From NCBI GenBank assembly GCA_034008185.1, contig CM067081.1, positions 107,827,265 to 107,891,264 of the forward strand: DNA of 64,000 nucleotides, written 5' to 3'. Below, piece after piece: positions 57,653 through 64,000 of the stretch (within the stretch, counting starts at the first letter, position 1; each line of letters starts with the position of its first letter). The notes beneath the pieces are model-generated. The model searched no databases. It was given only the letters and a program-made list of their open reading frames with translations, and was not told where the DNA came from. This stretch comes from Gorsachius magnificus (taxonomy: Eukaryota; Chordata; Aves; Pelecaniformes; Ardeidae). Made by a program: the position numbers and the translations under genes.

Positions 57653-58997
57653 ATGACTTAGTTAAATGTATCAGAAAAAAATATATAAAGTTGTTTTTTT
57701 GTGTTTGTTTTTTTTTTTTTTTCTAAAAGAGGTCATTATTTTCTTATATTGTGAATTCAGTGGATGCTACAAGCCTTAGTCTCACTCTCACAAGTGAGGA
57801 AGGCTGGGAAAGAATTAAGTAGTAACTTTAAGCTTTGAGTTATTTACTTTTACCAGAATATACAGAAAGTAGTAAACTATTATTTAAATATTGAAATTTC
57901 TCATAGGGCACTTTCTTTTATCAATCACAATAACTGCAATTTCCAGGACACCCTCCCTTTTCTTACAGTTCTCCCAGGGAAATCCTAAGTACTATTTATC
58001 AACTAGGTAATGTTTTCATTACAGAAATAGAAAGATTAAAAAAAAAAACCTTTCAAAAGCAGAAACAGTAATGTATGCTAATATGTGCTAATTCAGATCT
58101 TTATACACACAGAGACAATCTCAGCTGAAGAAATTTACCAATTTTCCAGTTAAATTTTGAATATTGTTCACTGTTAATGTTTAATCAGGAATTCTCTTGA
58201 TATTTCTTGTCTTTCAAAGATTTGGTTCCCATATGCATGTCTCCCTGCTAAACTTATTAAAAAACCCAAATAACTTAATGCCTTAAAAACTATTAAGGAA
58301 AAAAGAAAATATATTTTTCTCTAAGTGTTATTATTGATTGATTGGTTTATTTTCTTTTTTATGCTTATTATTAGCCCCATAGGCTTTCACAAACCAGTTT
58401 TAACTGTGTACAAACAACCTGGTTCTTCCCTTCCTCTCTGGGAGAACTTCTTTACTACTATTCCAACTATATCGGAAGGAAAAGTTTATTTTAAAAATGC
58501 TTGGTTGTATTAGAAATCAGGACTAATGATTATTCCTTTAAAATCTCAGCTAGTTTCTCGTTTCCCAGTTACTTTCATGTCTCTTAACTTCAGTAATGAA
58601 AACAGATAAATCTTTTTAATATTGTTTGCAATTGGTTTAAAGGTTGTTTCAGCTTTCTAACCCATTTACTCAGGTCTTTGCAAGCACTTTGGGAAAACAA
58701 ATGAGAAATGTTTTCATTAATCTTAGTTTCTGATTACCTTTGCAAAAGCTAAATTCTAGACTCCTAAGTCCACAGATGTCTATTCTTTTACATGCATGGT
58801 GTATAGGAAGATTAGTATAGTTGAAAACAAGTCAATATGACTAAAAGTGTGGTTTGCTTGAGAGCTAAGAGTTTTAAGAACAATAAATGCTTTCTCTGAT
58901 ATTAGCTGGATCATTTGACTGTTATCTTTTTTCTCACCAATAAAGTGAAAAGGATGCTCAGATGAGGCTATGCTGAAAAAACACGACTGTTTCTAAA

Positions 58998-59230
58998 ATG
59001 CTGTTGTCACAGCCCCATTTGAAGCCCCTGTTGGTCAGGTGCTGTCTGCACCACCTGTTATCTGGGGGCTGTGGGATGGGGCTGGTTGGGGAGGAAGGAC
59101 ACTGCATCACCCTGATGGCCTCATGGTCCCTGCTGCCCTGGTACCCCAGGCCATCCTTGCCTGTGCTGTGCCCTGACTATTTGATTTCTGTTGTTCTTAT
59201 CCTTGCAGGCTGTTGAATGCCTTGATTAGC
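58998..59230. other. Isolated GC-rich block of unknown identity
   Basis: About 230 bp are clearly richer in G and C than the surrounding AT-rich DNA, with words such as CTGGGGGCTGTGGGATGGGG. The plus-strand 72-codon frame has no recognisable domain. It could be a diverged repeat, a retrocopy fragment or an old regulatory patch. Confidence 0.35.
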
Positions 59231-60450
59231 GCTTACCGGGATTGTTGTTAATTTTTGCACATGGCCAGAATGTAATACATTATGAGAAATGTGGAAACCA
59301 CACTTTTTTTTATTTGCTAAGCCACTCAGACTGTCTTCTAACTTGAGGGGACTTAATTACAAGTACACTAAATTAATGTGAAATACAATATTATTGCAGA
59401 GAAATTGTTTCTAAGTAGAGTGTTGCCCCAGGAGATTTTTAGATTAAAACCTGAGAATAAAGTTGGAAATATTTTAATATCTGTAAATGGGACAGGACTG
59501 TGTTAGAAAGGTTTCTGCATCTGGACAAGGCTTGAAATGCACATTTATGCAATGTTTCTCTTCACACACCCACAACTTTGTTCTCAAATTTTCTGAAACT
59601 AGCTCTGAACCCAGCAAATTCCACAAAAGACAAAATTAAGATTCAGATGAGTTTGTTTCTTTCCATTGCAGAATTTTGGCAGGATCACCAAAATAACCTA
59701 GGATTAGCATTAGACTTTGGGGTTCAAATACCATAATATAGATCAAATATCTGTCTCCTCAACATGATGGCCCAGATGCTATGTCTAGCTCAGAAAGTCT
59801 CTCACCCATTAATTTCTCAAAAGCCAGAGGAAGCATTAGTCTCTATGCCCAGTATATTATTGTACACTTTCCCTTAACATCTGCTGCGAGCTCCTGATTC
59901 AGACATGCTTTTGACATATCCCAGTTGCAGACCTCACATTCTAGAAAGAATATTGTACTCCTAGATTAATTAGAAATTCTAAAACTGCTCAACCTTTCAA
60001 CAAAGCTGCCACTAATGGAAGACCACGAGCTGTTGTGAAAACCTACAGTCCTCTGTAATGTCTAAAATAAAAGCTAGCTGTACATATTTCAGGTACATAG
60101 AAATGTACACACAGACATGAATATATAAAGCTTTATAAGCATCTGATATTGCCCAAGGCATGAAAGTCAGGTATTTTAAAATTAAGATACTGTCTCATAG
60201 GGACATTTTTAATTGATTTTTACCACCACATTACTACTTGTAGATCTGCAGAGCAGTAGCATGGCAAAAGGCTGAAATGTACTAAGGTTGTTTCAAGTGG
60301 TGAGTGATTTTATTTGGCTGGCAAATTTAATTCCTTGTTCTCTGGGTGGTGGATTTGAAATGTAACCTAAGTTCAGTCAACTCCATCAAATCCAGCTATG
60401 TTGAGAGTGAGACTTATTAGGTATTTCATGTAATATATGCTGGCTTAGTT

Positions 60451-60558
60451 CTGATATGTCATTTATCTTCACTTGTGAGGAGACCTTAGAACTCACTTTT
60501 AGTAATGTCATTGATGATTTATTAGTCTCCTCACTTGTGAAGATAAATGTCATATCAG
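60451..60558. repeat. Inverted repeat, 33-nt arms, 42-nt loop
   Basis: The left arm (60451-60483, starting CTGATATGTCATTTATC) pairs with the right arm (60526-60558, ending GTCATATCAG). Identity is 30 of 33 after reverse complementing. The three mismatches include the centre of an internal TCACTTGTGA word, which is present in the same orientation in both arms and is itself nearly palindromic. The structure could extrude as a cruciform, or fold in RNA. Confidence 0.85.
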
Positions 60559-63500
60559 ACCTCAGTCATCATGCCTTCCTTCTACATATAAATCCAGATT
60601 TAGAAAAGAAAGCGAGAAAGAGAATAAAGGAATATTCCTGCATGGTTTGTGGTTAAGGCATGTGAAACTTTCTGTGGTAGAAATTGTACACTTACTTTAA
60701 TAAATCTTGTTGTTCGATCATTTCTTCTTTGACACATCCCTTCAGGAAGATGCCACTGAAGCGTTCAGGTGTTTTCCTTTGTGCTGCACAGAACTTTTTT
60801 CTAGGAACGCCAGCAGTGATTGGTAAAAACCCTTTTAAAAGCTTAACCAGAGGAAACAGCTGGCAGACAGAGAGGTACATTTGTCAGATTCACAGAAGGG
60901 CAAAGTCCCCATTTAGAAATGAAACCTGAATGCCACTTACATGTATCTTCTGTCCAATTTTATGGGCCTTCATATATCACTCAAAACTCAAAGAAAAAAA
61001 TGTTCACAAAGTAGAATAAAACAAGACTGAAGATTGAACAGCATTCTGGTTCATTTCTAACCTTCCGTGGATATTGTGTTACAAACGATCACAAATCAGG
61101 TGAATCTTTTTTTTTTCCTAGAGACTGGGATAATTTCTTTAATGTTCAGGATACAATACCCACAAAGAAGTTTTATAGTTGTGTGACAGGTTGAATAAGA
61201 GTTATTACAGATATGCCACTTGCAGCTGTATAGGAAGCCAAAAGGGATACCTGTAATATCATTGTAATTTAAATCTTCATGAATTACTCTTAACAGCTGA
61301 AGATGTTTAGGTTTTCAGAGCATCTGCTTTGTAGAGTTACTTTCTGATAAACAAATTAACCTTCTTGAGTCTGCAGTTTTTCTTCATGCTTGTAAAAGCA
61401 TTTAGAATTGGTCCACTTTACTTGGCCTGATGAGAACACATCATGAAATCTGTACCCACAAAGCAGCTTGATTTCTGTATGGAACCAATCAAATTGCCTT
61501 CCAGAAAAATGTTTGTTATGTTGAAATCTATCACGTAGCATCATGACAGCAAAGCTCAGAGAAGGCACTCACTCCTGCAACCCAGATGTTGCCCGTAAGC
61601 AGGATGGTTCTTAAGGTTTTAGTTTTCCTGCATTTATTCCTCCTGCAGGTCCAACAGATCCCAAGTTTGATGAACTTCTGGCCATGCTTCTCTGCTCTTA
61701 GGTATTTTTCAGAGGGAAAGACAAGAAAAGAATCCTTTTTTGCTATCTCTTTCTTATGAAATGGACAAGGAACATTTTAAGTGTGTATGTTTGTATGCAC
61801 ACCATGTCATATAGCATAATGAAACACCTGTCCCATGTATTGCAGTAATATCTTTCTGGGACCAGTTGATGTCATCCCAATAGGAAGAGTACCTTGTGTA
61901 TACCTTTATTAGTTGACTTTTGGTTAACTTTACAAATTTCTAAAGAGAAAAAACAACATAAATATGCATATGCCTTACACTATATGACTGTCTAAGTGGT
62001 ATTATGATTTATGGGGGGGCTTGACTGTAATGTACAAGTCCTTCACAAACCTTTCATATCAGAGAAACATGTATGAGTTATATTTCTCCGTTTAATGCTG
62101 TTGGCCCAAAAGGGAGGGAAACATGAGCTGAGGATGGATTTTATTCAGAGTACATGAGACATGCCTAGAATTATTATGCTGAGCTTTATAAAACCCACAG
62201 TCCTCATTTCTCACTGTCCTTTTAGAGTTTATGGATACCTGTCATAGCTCCCTTCAGACATAGTTAGATGTTTAATCCAGAAAAGCCTGATGCTAAACAA
62301 GGTACTAGGAGTATCTATGTCTAGAGACTGTCTTCATATCTTTGCAAACGCGTAGACATGTAGAGTATGTGGCAGGGTACCCTGGTGAGAAAGACTTGGT
62401 GGAAACTGCTAAAACTGACAGAACTGGTATAGGAGCTGTTAGACTAGGACTTGCTTCTGAAGGCATACAGAAATTTTTCACTGTGGGCAAGCCAGCTGGC
62501 CTGCCACTCTTAACCACAACCTGAGAATGAAGGTGGAATGGAAATGTGCTAAACCAATGGCTGCTTTTTGCAGAAAAGCAGACAAACAAATAAAACCACG
62601 GATAATCACTAAACAGAATTTCAGATTATTTTAGCATAAAATCAGCTCTACTTGCAAATACGAGATTTAATGTCAGCTCCCTGGATTTGCCAAATAATAT
62701 CTGAATGAGAAATCTTCTGCCAGAAAAGAGCCACAGGATTTGTCTTACTTCAGGTACAGTCAAGAGATTTCTGTTTTACAAACACCTCATGATCAATCAG
62801 CTCATCACAAGCTCAGGCAAGATATACTATTTATATTATATGCATTATAGAGATTGTTTCAAGAGCAACTGTGAAGCACTATGCCATTACTAAGAAATTG
62901 AAAGGTATGCTGTTTATGGAATTTTAGAAGGACATCCGAGCACCTAAGTTTTACAGATAATATCCCCATGGTTTAATTCTGTACAATGCTTTTAAGAAAT
63001 CAGAAATCTGGTCTGCGCTTCAGCATAGTTAGGCTGAACAGCTGAAAGAAAAGCATAATGGGGGTTATTCATAATATTGCCTCAGCAGGCTGCTACTGTG
63101 TTACACCATTGTGCTCTTTATACAGAAATGTTAGAAATGGTGCAAGAGACCCAAACAGAATGCAAGCATAGACTCAGGTGGAAAATCTCATTTCTTGTTG
63201 TCCTTAGTCTTGTAGACCTTCCTAAGAGCAGCCTGAAAAATTCAATCTTCAAATCAAATCTCTCTCCATAATGCTGTCATTGAACTAAATCGCCACCTGA
63301 AGTAACCCAGCAACATAACACCAATCATGTTATGATTAAAAGTCCTTGTTACAGCATAGGCTGAGTCAAATCCCCTATATATACTATGCATATATAACTC
63401 ATTTTTCAAGCTTAAGGCGATTTAGGCAATGCTTAAATCATACATTTCTTACATATAATGCTATCTTATTTCTAACATAATTTTAATGTGTTATTCTATG

Positions 63501-64000
63501 ACACAAAATTTAAGTGCAAAAGAAGTTACACTCAACATTTAGTCTTTGTAACAGAAAAAAAAAAATGCTTGTTTCTTTGGTGTGATGCGATTCATAAAAC
63601 CTACAACCTCTAATGGGCCACAATGTACATCAGTCTTCCTTCCACAGTACTGAAATATATCCAGAGTCTGCACAGTAGAAGTTAATCTGGACTGAATATT
63701 TTAGTGAACAGATTGATATGTGGGTACTGTGTATATTGATTCCAGGGAGATCGTCCTGTACTGTGTGTTAATACCATGCATTTGAATAACTACCAACAAA
63801 AAAGGAAACTTGTAGAAGAAAACAATCCTGTCTTCCAAGCCTTTCATGCAGTGAGTTTGGCTGAGGAATCAAAGCATGAATTTCTGAAAATTTCCAGATG
63901 AGAGTAATTTTTTTTCTAGGATGAAATTATTAGTACTAAATACTTCACAGCATGAAAGGCCAAGAAAAGAGAAATTATTTCTACTTTGTGGAAGCATTCT

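Larger units (their letters stand above)
57658..64000. other. Unique AT-rich intergenic sequence
   Basis: No gene or transposon was recognised. A GC-rich island (58998-59230) and an inverted repeat (60451-60558) are listed separately. The remaining open frames are short and of random composition. Confidence 0.5.

Noticed and set aside
1..64000. Prokaryotic-type systems, CRISPR arrays, tRNA or rRNA genes
   Set aside because: No spaced direct repeats, cloverleaf with A/B boxes, or rRNA-like segments were seen; the CR1 and ERV content marks the DNA as avian nuclear.

Overview
This window looks like gene-poor avian nuclear DNA, most likely from a neoavian bird. It is AT-rich single-copy sequence scattered with CR1 LINE fragments, several of which end in the bird-typical 3' octamer repeat (ATTCTATG)n. 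It also holds ERVL-type endogenous retrovirus LTRs of about 0.57-1.2 kb and one gamma-like (class I) ERV remnant. I found no convincing host exon, tRNA, rRNA or CRISPR array. Nearly every recognisable reading frame belongs to a decayed transposable element. The window is best read as an intergenic desert or a large intron.

Layout. 1-10.7 kb is mostly unique sequence with (AC)n and (TA)n microsatellites, one ERVL-type solo LTR (4508-5082) and an old CR1 scrap. 10.7-17.5 kb has a CR1 3' piece (minus strand), a 1.7 kb CR1 with reverse transcriptase remnants (plus strand), and an LTR of a second family directly abutting it. 19.7-28.9 kb is a dense nested mosaic. It holds an ERVL pol remnant (minus) split by a CR1 tail, a CR1 5' piece (plus), an ERVL-type LTR carrying another LTR inside it, ERVL leader and gag (plus), a 2.7 kb CR1 ORF2 (minus) interrupted by a young solo LTR with a 5-bp duplication, and a truncated LTR. 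28.9-31.2 kb contains a TAAT-rich, repeat-free stretch that is a candidate conserved regulatory element. 31.22-31.79 kb is a second, nearly identical young solo LTR. 35-44 kb contains a fragment of the second LTR family and a class I ERV remnant (RNase H end, integrase, env; minus strand). 44-51 kb has CR1 scraps and another solo LTR. 53.3-57.7 kb holds two LTRs of the second family in inverted orientation, one carrying an internal minisatellite. 57.7-64 kb is unique sequence with a 33-nt-arm inverted repeat near 60.5 kb.

How it fits together. Nesting gives a relative history: CR1 and ERVL proviral DNA are older, and the solo LTRs with intact target-site duplications (25.5 kb, 31.2 kb, 53.3 kb) are younger. 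All retroviral genes seen carry frameshifts, stops or lost catalytic residues, so nothing here appears able to replicate. The most interesting residual signals are the LTR promoter changes (CRE-like site decay, and a CpG-rich tandem array where the TATA box should be), the candidate conserved element at 29.4-30.0 kb, and the quasi-palindrome at 60.45-60.56 kb. No copy numbers, alignments or database matches were computed; family names come from recognition of motifs.
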